From contig NC_083390.1 of the NCBI RefSeq assembly GCF_031755915.1, positions 13,609,001 to 13,673,000 on the forward strand: 64,000 bases of DNA, in the 5' to 3' direction. This stretch comes from Ziziphus jujuba (Eukaryota > Streptophyta > Magnoliopsida > Rosales > Rhamnaceae). Numbering within the stretch: the stretch's first letter is position 1; each line of letters opens with the position of its first letter. Below, one piece after another: positions 13,351-26,600 of this stretch. The notes beneath the pieces are model-generated. The model was not told the DNA's origin. It was given only the letters and a program-made list of their open reading frames with translations, and ran no database searches. Both the position numbers and the translations under genes were made by a program.

Positions 13351-15052
13351 CTAATTCGCAGCAGCAGTGTTGTTGTTGTTGTTGTCATCACCATCAACAG
13401 AGCAGCTTTGATCCTCGGATGTAATTTCAATGTCATCTAATGTTAGAAAAGGGAAACAAGCTTAAATAACGAAATTCTTCAAAAAAAGGACACAGAGCAG
13501 AAAAGGCACTGCTCCTGAAAAAAATATGATAATCGACTGCCTATACCTTCACCATCATCTGAAGGAGCATACGCTGAACGCCTTGATCGCACTTGTTGGT
13601 GTGGAGTGGGCTGATGGACGTAGTACAGACAAGAGGAAGAAAGCCATCTCAGTATATACATTGTTAGACACAGAGATAAAATATATACAACAACGGTAGT
13701 CAACACATTGCTTGCCCTACTAACTGACTAATTGAAACACAACACCCCTTATACAATTAAACTAGGAAGTAATTGAACATGATCTGGAAGGAAAACGAAA
13801 ACTTTCATAGTGTGTTAATGCTTTTTATTTGAGCGGACAACAGACAATGATGACTAATCCTCCTAGGTAATCCTCAGGTTTCTGGACACAAAGGTCATAA
13901 AAAAAATCAAAAATGTGATGCCAACCCAATTCAATGTGGAAAAACCCAAACTTCCTGACAATTGAGCCAAAAAAATATTTCAAGACTTAAATAATATGCA
14001 TTTTTTTATTGTGTCAAAGTCTGCACTTAATATAAAGATCAGTAACCCTAAAAAGTAATTTGACTCTGGTTGTATGTAGCTTAAGCAAACTAGATAATAA
14101 GTTATCATGAAGCATCAAATACCTGCAACTTGGGGCGAAGTGCTTCAAGTGGTCCTTTAGGCTTTTGTGCCCCTTGCTGTTGAACATGTTCAAAAGATTG
14201 ACTAAGACAATAGAAATTTGAACTTCAGATTGCATAACCAAGATAAGCAAAGTAATTACACAATCCAATTGAATACCTTTCCCAATGCCCAATCAGCAGA
14301 ATCAAAATAAGCACGTTCGTGGTCCTGCCAGCAAATAACATATTGTTTTGAGTGATATTCAATTGGTAAAACAAATCTGGTTTAACACCTCCAGAAAGAG
14401 AGAAGAAAGATGAAGGAAAAGAATTAACATTTACCTTGGATATCAGTGGAGGCTTCTTTGGCATAATGCCCCCATATTTTTTCTTGATAGTTTCCTCCTA
14501 CAGAAGACAGAATTATAGACAATTAAAGACCACATAAGTCACATGATGAACATGACAAAATCATGAATACTTTAAAAGCAAACTGATTCTGCCTGTTCAT
14601 TATTAACAGGCAAAGTGCACACAAAGCTGAGAAATTATTCTGACATCATTACTAATCACAGTTTGGAATTCACAGACATCAAATAAAGCAAAAGTGAACA
14701 TGTTCATTTCTTATGTGGTACTCCACAGCACTAGATATGAGATAACAACCATCTAAAATATTTTTAAAGAAATCTTTCGATTGAACAAATGACAAGGACG
14801 AAATCAGAAAGGATGTTTTAGTAAGTTCAAATTATATCAAAAGGCCATTACTTACTACAAACAAAACCCAACACGGTATTATTATATACAGATAGAGCAG
14901 TATACCTCCTGCTGAGGCGAAGGCATGGGGCTATCATCATGTTTATCCAAAGCATTTAGGTTTGCCTCCGGTTCGTCACCATCAACCTTATTTTTAAGTG
15001 CATCATCAGCAAGCTCTTGTTCCTTTACATCCTCAATGTTTGTACCTGACAT
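13351..15052 (-). CDS. Endosulfine/ARPP-19 family PP2A regulator, 153 aa
   Basis: Six coding exons (minus): 15052-14906, 14497-14435, 14324-14277, 14176-14123, 13610-13547, 13436-13351; all GT..AG, 154 codons. The protein starts MSGTNIEDVKEQE, as plant endosulfines do. It contains the family core KYGGIMPKKPPLISKDHERA, then FDSADWALGK, the GPLEALRPKLQPTPHQQ block and VRSRRSAYAP. Ser79 within FDSADW corresponds to the residue phosphorylated by Greatwall kinase in animals and yeast, which turns the protein into an inhibitor of PP2A-B55; the same role in plants is inferred. The tail has a five-Asn run from an (AAC) microsatellite and ends AAAN. The protein is mostly charged and probably disordered, cytosolic or nuclear. 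The ATG is the first after a 5'UTR acceptor ending at 15076-15080. Confidence 0.93.
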
Positions 15053-16140
15053 TTTTGTGCTCTGAGTACAGGTGGCCCCTGCAAAAGTAGACAAGTGACA
15101 TTATTCATCACGAGCAAATGTAAACAGGTAGAGCCATTTCCATGCATTGTCATTATGAGAGTTTTCTATAATTTTCGAACTACAAATAAATTACTTCTAA
15201 AATAAGATGAGCTTGATCATTTATGGCAGTCAATCGATTAAAACAACAAAACTAAAGTTTCAAGTGAATATAAACTAACAAAGTGCAAATCAAAATAAGC
15301 AACTACAGGTTATAAGTCATTCCGTACCCTATCACCGTAACTTTCTATTCATTCATATCAAAACCTTCAATTCAATTGCACTTCTCTAAGCTGATACTTT
15401 TACATTAACCTGTAAAGTTAAAAGCCTTATCATCATTTTCCCACCAGATTAAATTATATAAAATCAATTTGACTGCATAATTTCTAGCTAACTAGCTACA
15501 GTTTGAAGCTGCGGTAGAATGTGAATACAATTTACAAAAGATTGCTTTCATATATTGTCATGTCAAGGAACCAGTCTCAACTCTGCTGAATATCGTAACT
15601 AAGCGCTAAATTGAGAATTTTCCATGCTAAAGCATATAACAGTTGATTAGACGATAACAATTATCGATTGTGGAAACATTTTCAACTGAACCAATCAAAG
15701 TAGAAATTATAAACTACATCCTACACAAATCATGCATCAAAATTAAAAGATTATAGCTTCTGGTGGCAAATTCGAGTACCCATTTCGCGCCATTAGAATC
15801 CACTACAGGATAACACGACTTGACCAACCAGTCAGATAATGAAAAACCTTTCAAACCCATAATCAAAATTAAATAGAAAAATCAAGACATAGATGAATAT
15901 ATATCTATATATATATATATGAAATTGATAACAGGGACGCTAGTTTTCTCTATTTGCAACATAAATTTATTTCCGCCTATATTGATGAGTATCATACCTG
16001 TTTAAGTACAAAGAGAGAAAGAAGGAAAGTGAGATGGGCTATTTACCAGATCGGAAATCCAACAGCTAAGAAGCAGAAATAGAGGATCAGCTTGCAGAGC
16101 CGATTCCAGCAGGGTGTGAAGCCTAAATTGTACGCAACAC
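15053..16140 (-). other. 5'UTR exons, leader intron and promoter side of the endosulfine gene
   Basis: The ATG is preceded by about 24 nt of leader and an acceptor (tttgcag/GGG). A matching donor, 'ccgatctg/gtaaat', lies near 16047, so the leader contains a roughly 970-bp intron, a common plant arrangement. The leader exon probably spans about 16048-16130. Two TGGGCC motifs (near 16172 and 16232), of the site II/TCP kind often found at growth-linked plant promoters, sit on the upstream side. The transcription start is an estimate. Confidence 0.6.
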
Positions 16141-16259
16141 GCACATTTCTATCGTGCGGTAGGTGTGGTCTTGGGCCTGGAGACTTGAGGCCTCATTGGA
16201 ACACCACGTCATTCTTTGAGAGTCCGCCAAACTTGGGCCGCCAAAGGCTCGAAATTTAG

Positions 16260-16496
16260 GCCATATTTAGAATTTCTTTTAACTATTAATTCAAAGTAAC
16301 AAACAAAAAATTTCTTAAATATATATAATTATATATGATATATATTTTATTTTTGAACGAAGGAATTCAAATTTAAAATTATTATTCGAAAATAGAAGGG
16401 ACCGGCATGGAAAGACTATTATCCTTCTTTTTAAAATAGATATTGAATTTTACTATTTATCGAAAATGGTAATGATTTCAATTAGATCTATTGCTC
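16260..16496. other. AT-rich spacer
   Basis: Low-complexity AT-rich DNA between the endosulfine promoter side and the repeat unit that begins near 16497. I see nothing coding in it. Confidence 0.5.
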
Positions 16497-17360
16497 ATAT
16501 GATAAATAATAATTAGTTTTTTTTAAAGTAATAATTAGATGTATTTAATATTATATTATTGAAAATTTTTTCAACTTAAATATCAATATTGATATTTGGT
16601 GAAGCTACCTTTTCATGAAAAATTTAAGTTGCTATCTTCATGTTCTTTAAGAATTTGTTTCATTTTTTTTTCTTTAATTACCATAAAAAATATTTTTTTT
16701 CTTTTTAAAAACTCTTCAAATAAATTAAAACATATGGTTAAAGATTCTTACTCATTTATTCTATAGATTTTTTTTCTTGCTCTTTTATTAAATAAAATGA
16801 AAACTTAATGGTTGACAAATTTTTTTTTATTCTTTTCTTTGAATTTCTTTTATTTATTTATTTATTTTGGATGAAGGTTGACAAATAAATTGGGAATAGC
16901 TAAGTAGGGGAGAAAAATGTGATACTTAGTTCCTTTCTTTCATTTCTCTTCTTTTGGTTGGGCAAGTTTAAATTTTAATTTTGACAAAGTGTAGGAAAAA
17001 TATGTTTTTTCTTTCTTTTTATTTGTCTAAATATCAAAAGATTTTATCTTTAAGTGATTTTCTAGCATTAAATTTATTGTCATCAAAGATCCCTAAACTA
17101 TACTATGAAGTAAGACAAGGTTGGTTCTAAAGAGGAAATTGAAATATTTTGCTTTGTGGTTATGTATTTTGGTTGAAATCTTGGCTCTCGGATATGAAAC
17201 AAAAATGCAGCTGTTGTGGTGATTGTTCAAACCGATAGGTTTAGGTTTAGGTTTTTGTTTTTGTGTTTTTGCAATATCAAAATGAGTCAAAAGGACTTAT
17301 TTTTTCATTCATTACTAGTGCCAACATATTACAAACATACTACAATGTCAATATAAAGAG
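16497..17360 (+). repeat. ~850-bp repeat unit, uninterrupted copy
   Basis: This unit recurs in the window as two separated halves, 38983-39536 and 56152-56420, in the same orientation. Shared landmarks are 'taataattagatgtattt', 'gatatttggtgaagctacc', 'gggagaaaaatgtg' in the left half and 'gcattaaatttattgtcatc', 'ggttatgtattttggttg', 'cattcattactagt' in the right half. The unit itself has no recognised ends or coding content. It serves as the empty-site reference for the Harbinger insertion. Confidence 0.75.
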
Positions 17361-17458
17361 ATTACCTTCCATTTTAGCAAATGGGGATCAAAATCTCCAA
17401 AACAAAGCAGTTGATGGTATGAATGCAAGGTCTTGACCATGGCCAAATGCTAACTTGA

Positions 17459-18601
17459 CACTTTAATAGGAATCTAGGTCGACTTACTCCTAAATTCATA
17501 TTAAATTAGTCCGAATCAAAATTACGTTCAGATTCTAATAGTCACCTTGACCCCTAATTAAGTTGTGATTTAAAACTTTAGTATATCGAAGACACCACAA
17601 TAGGTTATGGTATATCTTATTGATAAGTTAAGCTAGAACACTAGTTCTCTAATGGAGTTTTATGTGTTCTAAGACAACAAAGAGAAATCTTTGTCACAAA
17701 TAATTTTCTGTATGAATAATGTTATGAATATTATTAAGAAATAAAGCCTTTTAAATAGGCTAGGGTTTACAAAAATCAAATCCTCAAATCAATAGATAGA
17801 ATTGGCCAATAGGACTTTAGAAATGGATATTGTCGTTTTACCCTTTGTCTTTCTTATTGTAATTTGTATTAATTAATTCATTAATTTTGAAAGAGAAATT
17901 AATTAATTTACAATAAAAATATTAAAATTTCAAACTTCCTAAATAAATTTATCCAACGAGCAATTAAATAAAAATTAAAAATAAAATATTATTTCCAAAA
18001 ATAAAAGTTAAATTTCAGATTTGGAAAGTATTTGACCAGCATTCCAAATAAGCTGTTCATTGAATCACCAGCTAATTTAGGTTTTAAATCAGATCAAATA
18101 TGCCATGTAGGATGCCAAATAGGATTAGAACTGATCCCCACACGTTGCCATGGACTGAAATGATCAAAGCTTGCGTGGATTGCAAGTAAACTCATTCCTA
18201 ACACTAACTCATGTAAATCCGGCCATGTTGAAGTTTGTGCACCTTTGGACATCCTTAGAAACCCTTGCTTCTGCCTTGGCATGATATCATGGCCTCTTGG
18301 TGAGCTCAAATATGTTCATAGGCCAAAAATCTCCAACCTTGCTATTGGAGTCCTTAAATGCACCAAAATACCTTCCCGAGTCCATTTTTGCCTTTACAAC
18401 TTGCATGCTCATTATGGGTTTAGAATCTTCAGATATTAGTATGCCTTCTTGAGGTTTAATTACTCTTTGTATGAAGCTAACTAGATTGTCCTTAAACATC
18501 TTATCTTATGCTTTTGTAATTGATTCAGTCTTCAATTGTACAGGATCAAAACCCCAATGAGTTGTTGTTTGCACGGGTACAGGTGGGTTCTCATCACACT
18601 T
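17459..18601 (-). repeat. Solo LTR (17464-18596) with 5-bp target duplications
   Basis: An 1133-bp LTR of the gypsy A family in minus orientation. Reading minus, it starts TGATGAGAACC and ends with a decayed ATTA in place of the usual CA. The bases CACTT flank it on both sides (17459-17463 and 18597-18601), a perfect 5-bp target-site duplication. There is no primer site or polypurine tract next to it, so it is a solo LTR left by recombination between two LTRs. Inside, a minus-strand frame (18499-18287) encodes a tail peptide with SFIQRVIKPQEG, the same LTR-encoded polyprotein end seen in the full elements. Confidence 0.88.
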
Positions 18602-18961
18602 GCTTATCTTTCATAGTTTTCCTCTAGTTGAAGTAGTCCCCTCATGGTTTGACACAAGTGACTTACTTCATTGGTTATAATTTGGGTCAACTTCAAGCTT
18701 ACCACATCACCAAGCTTCCCTAAGTAGGTTAAGCTTTTGAAACTCCTTAAGCAACTTTCTAATCTGATATCTAAATTAGGTTTTAAAATTTAATTATAAA
18801 TTATTGGTCTTCTTGAATACCTATGTGAGATCCCTAAACAAAATAGTTTCTAAATGACTTAAAAGAAACATGAGAAACAACAAAAACATCTCCCTCGGCT
18901 TTGAATACATTTGCCTCTGGTTTACATTAAAATATGGGTAACATTGTCACAAAGTCTAATA

Positions 18962-19110
18962 TTCTTCCTTGGCAATATTACGTATTACATTCAACATGGT
19001 TCTAAGTTTCTCAAATCTTTCTCTTGGCAATGATTTGGTGAGGATATCAACAAATTACTCTTGTATTGGACAATGCACCAAGCTAGTCTCCTTATTTTTC
19101 TTAGCTTCTT
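18962..19110 (-). pseudogene. Ty1/copia pol relic (RNase H end)
   Basis: The minus strand reads KETSLVHCPIQE, a stop, then FVDILTKSLPRERFEKL and RTMLNV. This matches the C-terminal end of copia RNase H, normally '(V/I)EH(C)xTxxQxADIxTKxLPxxRFxxLRxxLGV'. One in-frame stop replaces the Gln-Ile region. Sequence on either side is too decayed to follow. It is a fragment only and no LTR was found. Confidence 0.65.
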
Positions 19111-19179
19111 TTATGCTATGGCATTTAACTATGATTTGTATAAAAGTTATAACTTTAGATTTTTATCAGTCATAAAGAT

Positions 19180-20096
19180 TATTGAAATTGATGTTTGAAA
19201 ATTCTATTACATTTTCCAATTTTTGGCACATATGATTTAAAAATTTTAATAATTCAATTTTTTTTTTACATTAAATACATGAAGCATATAAAAAGAAACT
19301 TAACTAAATGACATTTGATTTTAAGAATAAAAATTTTTGAAGACAATATGTAAATATTTAAAAAATTTTGTCTTTCTTAAAAATATTTCAAAAGATAAAG
19401 TACTTTTCCAATTTTACTTTCATAATTTTCTATTAAAAATAATTTTTTAAGATTTTTAAATAATTATTGATAAAAATATTTATTTATTGAATATATATTT
19501 AAAAATATTTATTTAGGTGTTTTTAGTATTTATTATAAGCTTAGGCCGTAAACTGTATGAAGGTTTTTTGTTTTTTTAGTCGTTTATAATAACGAAATTT
19601 TGGATGAAAAGTTAGCAAAGGATTAACGATATAAAAAATTAGTAAGTTTAGGGACAAATTTGTTGAAAAAAAATAATTTAAGGACATAAGTGTCATTAGC
19701 AGTATAGTTTGGGGACCTCTTATGACAATTCTTCTTCTTCTTCTTTTTTGGTTTAAATTTGCTTCCAGCTACAAAATATTTTAATAGGTTTTTTATCCTT
19801 TAAAATAACCCAAAAAAAAATGTATTGTCCATTTTCAAATACACAAATATCCAATATTATTGTTCATTTTACATGTTCAATATTTCATACTATTTAAGAA
19901 AAAAATTAAGTTAGAAAATTAGATTAATAGTTTACACATTAAAATTTTCAAGTGTAAAAAAACAATAGTTTTATATAACTTTACCCTTTTTTGTACTTTC
20001 ATCCTTAAAATGTTTTTCTGTTTTTGGGCATTTAGCCTCCGAACTCAAATATGTGTTGCATCGTAAGAATCTAAACTATTTTCCATTAATTTCCTA
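19180..20096. other. AT-rich intergenic DNA
   Basis: Nothing coding is seen. Runs of A/T and phrases such as 'agtttggggacctcttatgac', typical of decayed plant repeats, suggest old transposon debris without recognisable ends. Confidence 0.5.
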
Positions 20097-20512
20097 ACGG
20101 CATGTTTGGATAATGGTAAAGTTAGTGGGAATATAATTCCCTTGGAAAATTAATGATTTTCTTTTGTTTAAATATTTATTATGAGGTAGAAAAGTGTAGG
20201 TTCAGAAAATTAGATTCCCACCATTATAGAAAAGTATGTGGAAAAATTGTTCCTACTTATCAATGTGTCATTTTGAAAATCTCGGACAAAATAATTTTGA
20301 ATTTTTTTTAAAATACATATTTACCCTTAATTTATTATACAATATTAAATTTAATTATTTATAAATATCAACTTTCCTATTATTCACCAAACATAACAAA
20401 AGAAAAATTAATTTTCAGAAAACTAATTCTTGGGAAACTACAATCCGAGAATCAATTTTCCTGCCAACTCTCACACTTCCCAAACGGGCCCAAAAGAAAA
20501 AGCACGTACAAG
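20097..20512. mobile_element. Candidate non-autonomous DNA transposon (MITE)
   Basis: The left end reads 'ggcatgtttggataatg' and the right end, reverse-complemented, 'gggcccgtttgggaagtg'. They are imperfect inverted ends with the TTTGG core common at plant hAT- and Harbinger-derived MITEs. The inner parts also echo each other ('ggaaaattaatgattttc' against the reverse complement of 'gagaatcaattttcc'). No target duplication could be fixed, so the family is open. Confidence 0.4.
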
Positions 20513-21142
20513 GCACATTGGTCATTACAATATGTGGGCTTAATGAGGGGGATCAGAATGCAAATTTATATAGTTTAGAGACAATAACACCAAAATTTCA
20601 ACATATATATATTGTTGGTTAGAAAAAAATATATATAACACTATTGACTATTGGTACCATTAAATATTTTTAAAAAAATTGGTAGAAAAGATTAAAAAAA
20701 TTAAATGTTTATAAATAAATGTATAATAATTTCTTCATAAAGAGTGGGGAAAAATTGAATTAATAATAAAACATATATATATATATATAAAGAAAAATAA
20801 TTATTTAACAATAATTTTTATATAAACCCAAGCAAATAATTTAAAAGCATAAAAATATATTTTACTAAAACATAAGATAAAATAAAAAGTGTTATTTTTG
20901 GAGGGTGAAAGAACCAAGTTGGTTGAATCCTCTCAATATCCTGTTCCACAAAACCATAAATTTTTAAAAAATAGACTATTATACATGTATATCGAATCCA
21001 AAATATGAATGATCTTAAGCCGTACAATCCCAAATTGTGCATAAATCATAAGTTAGTTATTACATTATATAAATCAAACCAAAGTCAATTTCTTAGTCCT
21101 AGAGAGTTTAGAATACATCCAAAGGCATAAGACTAGAAGTAA
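20513..21142. other. AT-rich intergenic DNA
   Basis: Low-complexity sequence with an (AT)n run near 20772-20790 and no coding signal that I can support. It leads up to the left LTR of the gag-only element. Confidence 0.5.
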
Positions 21143-22213
21143 TGGTTTTTATACCACTACCAAATGACATAAATAGGTAATTTGGGTTCTATGCCCAGAA
21201 GATGGATTTTAGGGACAATGATTTTGAGGACAATAATTCTAAGGAGGATGATTTTTATTGGCTAGGAATGTTTGGCTAAAGCTTTTATATTATGACAAAA
21301 GTTTATTTGTATGACCAAAATTCATAGATGGAGATATGGAAGAACAAAATTTTTAGGACATGAAAATTGTTAAGATCAATTTTTAGCTTTCTGGTGGAAA
21401 AATATTTAGCTTAAATGTAATATTTTTGGCTTTTGAGATCAACATTTTAGGATCATCCTTTTGAGATCATTATATTTGACAACAATGTTTTTAACTTATA
21501 GAATGTTGAGCCTAAGAGCTTATTGTCTTAAGTTGAGATCAACATTTTGGGATAAAATATTGATCCTAGTTTTTAAAATACTTTTGGTCTAAAGTTTTGT
21601 TGGATGAATGGAGTATTTTATTTTTGTTTTAAGGCAAAAGATATTCTCATGGCAAAGATGAAGGATGAATATCAAAGGTAAAATGTAAGGTCAAAGGAAT
21701 TGTTGCTTGCAAGAATCCCAATTGAAGTGGAAGTCTTATTATACTTTGTCTTTGATGGAGAGATATTATTGGTTTAGAATTTTAGTTTTGTTGGTATTAC
21801 ATGTGAAAGAGTTTTGGTTTTATTAGGATTAAAAATCACCAAAGGCTATATAAAGGAATAGATATTAGATTTCAACTACCTTTCTTGCTACACCCATACA
21901 CTCTTGACAAAAATCAATTTTCAAGCATTTAAGTTGCCAGAGTTTCCCTATTTTGTAGATTTTCTTTCAGATTTCCAATTTTTTTATTTATTTTTTCATC
22001 AGTCTTAGATTGAATTTTGCTTGTAACAGTCCATTTAATCTTAAGGGAATAAAATAGTCCATTGGAAATCAGTTCCCTATTTTTGAGTACAATTGTTTGA
22101 CCAGAAGTTATATTGGCACATTATTTTTATTTTTTCCTTTAAATTTCTCATAATTTGAAGGTAGTACACTTTTAAATACTTAGGAACATTGATTGTTAAC
22201 TAAATAATCAACA
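21143..22213 (+). repeat. Left (5') LTR of element C
   Basis: Starts TGGTTTTTATACC and ends near AATCAACA before the primer site. A TATAAAGG box is visible near 21850, in both LTR copies. The left edge could instead be the TG at 21165. Confidence 0.7.
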
Positions 22214-22222
22214 TATTTTTTT

Positions 22223-22240
22223 TGGCATGCTCAGTGGGAC
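22223..22240 (+). other. Primer-binding-site-like sequence of element C
   Basis: TGGCATGCTCAGTGGGAC begins about 10 bp inside the left LTR. Its position, leading TGG and G-rich end are those expected of a tRNA-primed site. Which tRNA it pairs with was not determined. Confidence 0.55.
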
Positions 22241-22718
22241 AAGGCCAAAATCGAATTTGAATCTATGGTGGATGCAAAAGCTTCTTAGTATCGTAATTAA
22301 AAAGCTACAAGCAAACTTCTATGACCATACTCGGAGAAAAAGATCTCCATGATAGTCAAGAACATCAGGCTGAACATAAAGATGGAGAAATTGAAAGGTC
22401 TTTATGACTTGATATGTTAATCAAAAAGTTATCTTAACAATTGAAGAATAGTTCAAAAAGACAAGAAAAAATAATTGGCCAACTTAGTGAAGTTTTGGAT
22501 GAAACACTTAACAAGTTCATGGAAATGTTTTTTTAACAATCACAGTTTACTTAGGCTGCAATTGAAGGAGTTAAGCCATTAAAGCCTAGGGTCACCATTT
22601 CCAAGCGACGAATTAAAGCAAGGGATGACATTTAATCTATTGTTCTGATGGCAAACCAAGTTAGGACTAATGAAGTTAAGGTTATTTGCAAATTTTGCCA
22701 CTGATATGGAATTTATAT

Positions 22719-23641
22719 TGATAAGAACTTAAGTCGACTCGCTCCTAAAAGTATGGTTCGTTCCAAGACAAATTTTAATGGAAACCTCAATTCTTTATCA
22801 ACCTGTGACTAAGAATTTTGGTATAGTGATGATGCCACAATAGAGAATGGAAAACCTATTGATAAGTCTAGAGTTTGAAAATACCACAAGCAAAGCTTGA
22901 TAATTTCAATCGTTCTTAAAGGATCAAGAGAATAACTCACAATCATGCTGAAAATCCTTAAAATTATTTCATTCAACTAAAAGGTATGCCTATTTATAGG
23001 TAAAGTACAAATTTTAGTTTCTTAATAAAAATTGACATTAAACATTTTCCTAATCTTAATTTGACTAATCAACCTTCCTTTAATTGAAATTTGAAAAGGT
23101 TATTTAATTTAAACTTGGTTTTCTAATCAATTTTCCTTTAATTGAAATTAGAAAAGGTGATTTAATTACGTGATTAAGGCAAATTAAGAAACTAATTTGA
23201 CACTTATTCTAATACAAAATAAACACAAAAATAGTTAAGATTCCTAATTACAATTTGGAAACTAATTAATAATTTGGACATCAAGAAAAGTCAATTAAGC
23301 CTTAAAGCTTATCAAATCCATACAAATGCCATATAGGACGCCATGTGACACTGCTACATTATCTTATGGTTACTACATCACTATGCCACTTCAGCAATAT
23401 GCCATGTCACTATGCCACATCAGTAAAGGCTTTTCTTCATGAATTTGGCTATGTAATCCTATCCATTGGATCATCCTTGATTCACCTTCAAAGTAAATTT
23501 TCATTGAGAGCTAAACACCTCCTGAATTAAACTACTTAGTGCTTCTTTGAATCTTTTAGCTTGAGCTCATGTTATTGGTCCTATCTTCAATTGTATAGGA
23601 TATTGGCTTAGCATGTTGTTCTTTTAGGCAGGTCCTCATTA
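22719..23641 (-). repeat. 3' LTR of gypsy B
   Basis: 923 bp partner of the LTR at 28114-29064. It differs by many substitutions and small indels, so the insertion is old. Confidence 0.85.
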
Positions 23642-23654
23642 TTCTCCTCCTCTT
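23642..23654 (-). other. Polypurine tract of gypsy B
   Basis: The minus strand reads AAGAGGAGGAGAA directly before the 3' LTR, which fixes that LTR edge. Confidence 0.8.
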
Positions 23655-23659
23655 ACAAA

Positions 23660-26600
23660 GGATTTATTCTCAAATCAAAGTCATCACCTATAGAGATAAG
23701 TCAGAAAAATTAAAAATAGCATTAACATTATACTCACCTAGCAAATCTAAACAATATGCATTGTCGTTTAGTCTCCAACGCTTAGAAAGGTCGATCTCCT
23801 CTTGGCATAAGCTTAGACTTGTGCTGGGCTAGAAATTGTTCTTTCCTTAAATGTAGCCATCCCAATCTCCGGGTTCAAACACCAAAGGCATTCAGCCATT
23901 ATTAGCTACATGTGCATATTGTTTCATTCTTCTTTCAACGTTTGCACATGCCTTCTCATCTATCTACGTTACAAATTTTGCCTTTTTCTTTCCATCAAGA
24001 TTAACATGTTCACTTATAGGTAAAGATATTAAATCTAATAGAGTTAAAGGACTCATACCATATACAATGTCAAAAGAGAATATTTTGTAGCAGAATGCCC
24101 AATCTTATTATATGCAAATTCTACATGAGGCAAATAATCTTCGTAAGTTTGAATATTTCTACCAATTAAATCACGCAACAATATAGAAAAGTCATATTCA
24201 CTACTTCAGTTTGATCATCTATTTATGGATGACAAGTAGTAGAGAATAATAATTTAGTACCTAACTTAGCCTACTATGTTTTCCAGAAATAACTTAGGAA
24301 TTTAATATCTCTATCAGATATAATTGTTCTAGGTATCCCATGCAATTCTAACAACTTCTTTAAAGAATAAATCAACAATATGAGATGCATCATTAGTTTT
24401 GTTATATGCAAAGTGTGTATTTTAGTAAATCTCTTCTCGACAACAAAAACTGAATCCTTTCCATGCTTTGTCCTAGGTAAACCTAATACAAAGTTCATAG
24501 AAATATCTATCCATGGATAAGATGGAATAGCTAAAGGCATATACAACATGTAGGGTTGTAAATGTGATTTTAACTACTTACACTTAATGCATCACTCACA
24601 AATCCTCTCAATATTTCTTTTCAATTACAGCCAATAAAAATTCTCTTGTAGAATAGCTAAAGTTTTAGCTATTCCAAAACTCTAACCAATGCATATAACT
24701 TTTTATCATAAGTAGGATAGTTTAATGCTGCCCCACTTAGCTTCTTACAAAACTATGTGATGGGTGTTCCTTTATGCATCAAACCAGCACCTATACCTGT
24801 TCTTAAGGCATCAAATTCAATCTCAACAAAACCAATAAAGGAGCATCAGTAAGTTTTTCTTTCAACAAATTAAAAGACTTTTCTTGTTCCTCTCCCTAAT
24901 GGAAACCTACACTCTTCTTGATAACCTTTATAAAAGATGTAGCAATGGTACTAAAATCTTTGACAAACCTTCTATAGAAGTTAGCCAACCTATGAAAGCT
25001 CTTAACATTTATGATTGTAGTTGGCGTGGACCACTCTTGAATGACCTTAATCTTCTCTTGAATGACCACTTATTACAAAGCCTAAAAAGACAAGCTCGGA
25101 CTGACAAAAATTACACTTTTTAAGATTAGTAAACAATCTCTCTTTCCTAAGAACTTCTAAAATATGTTCTACATATTTTTTAAAACTTTTATTATATACA
25201 AGAATGTCGTTAAAATATATAACCACAAACCTACCAATAAAAGTATGCAAAACATGGTTCATTAATCTCATAAAAGTGGTAGGAGCATTAGTTAATCCAA
25301 ATGGTATAACCAACCACTCATATAATGAGTGTTTTGTTTTAAAGGCAGTTTTCCACTCATTACCTTCCTTCATACATATTTAATGATAACTACTTCTAAG
25401 GTCAATCTTAGAAAACATGTATACACCACATAACTCATCAAGCATAAAACTAACCTAGGAATGAGATGCCTGTACTTAATAGTTATATTGTTAGTAGCTC
25501 TACAATCAACAAACATTCTCCATATTCCATCTTTTTTTAGGGACTAATAACACTGAAATAGCACACAGACTCATGCATTCTCTAATATCACATTTTTCGA
25601 ACGATTCACTTACCTGACATTGAAGCTTCTTCGTTTCCTTGGAACTACTTGCTGATTGGGTAAGAATTGTTGCATCAGGAAAAAAGCCAATTTGATGCTC
25701 AGTCTCTCTAATTAGTGGAAGTCCTATTGGTGTCTCTTCAGGAAAGATATCATCAAATTCTTGCAAAAGAGAAACTACAAAATTAGGAAGTTTCCTTGTA
25801 CATCATTATAAACATAGGCTTTTTCCATAAGAAAGCTCCCTTGATCTCACTTGCTTTTGCATAAAACCCTTTTTTTTTTTTCCTTTTCTTTTCTTTTTCT
25901 ACCTCACTCATATACTTACCTAACTTATACTTGGAATGTGATTCGGCCGCATGGAGAAAATTACTTATAGGGGCCGTGTGATTTTTCTTGGCCTCTTCAT
26001 CTTTATCAATGTCATCCTCTAATGATGGCATCCTCTAATGGTGGCATTGACTCATCATCTAACTCATCTTTTTCATCCTCAGACTCAATATCCCCATTAT
26101 CCTTAAGTACCATGATTCTTCTATTTGGACATTGACTTGCAATATGCCGTATATCCTGACATTTAAAGTATAAAATATCTCGATTTCAGATACGATAGGG
26201 TCAATTTTACTAACCTGTTTGGTTAAAGTAGGGGGTTTCAGCCATAACACAAAAATTAGGCCTATTGGGTGCTTTTTCCTCTTGTTTCGGTCTAGGTGCT
26301 TTCTCATAGGTGGGATTCAATCTCTAATTTGCTGGACTTCACCTTCATTGATTCATTGAACCCCTAGTAGTGTCGTGGTAATACCCCTCCTCTTTAATTG
26401 TTGCTCAATTTTAACCAACATATGCAACATATCATCCATCTCTACGTAATGTTACAATTCAACTTGGTTTGCGATCTTCTTATTCAAACTCACCAAGAAT
26501 CTTGCCATGGTAGCTTCAGGATCCTCCACAATGTCAGCCCTTATCATGAGAACCTCCATCTCTTTAGAATAATCCTCTACACTCTTGCTACGTGTGACAA

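Noticed and set aside
18287..18499. 70-residue frame MFKDNLVSFIQ as a host gene
   Set aside because: It is the LTR-encoded tail of the gypsy A polyprotein, found in the other LTR copies too.
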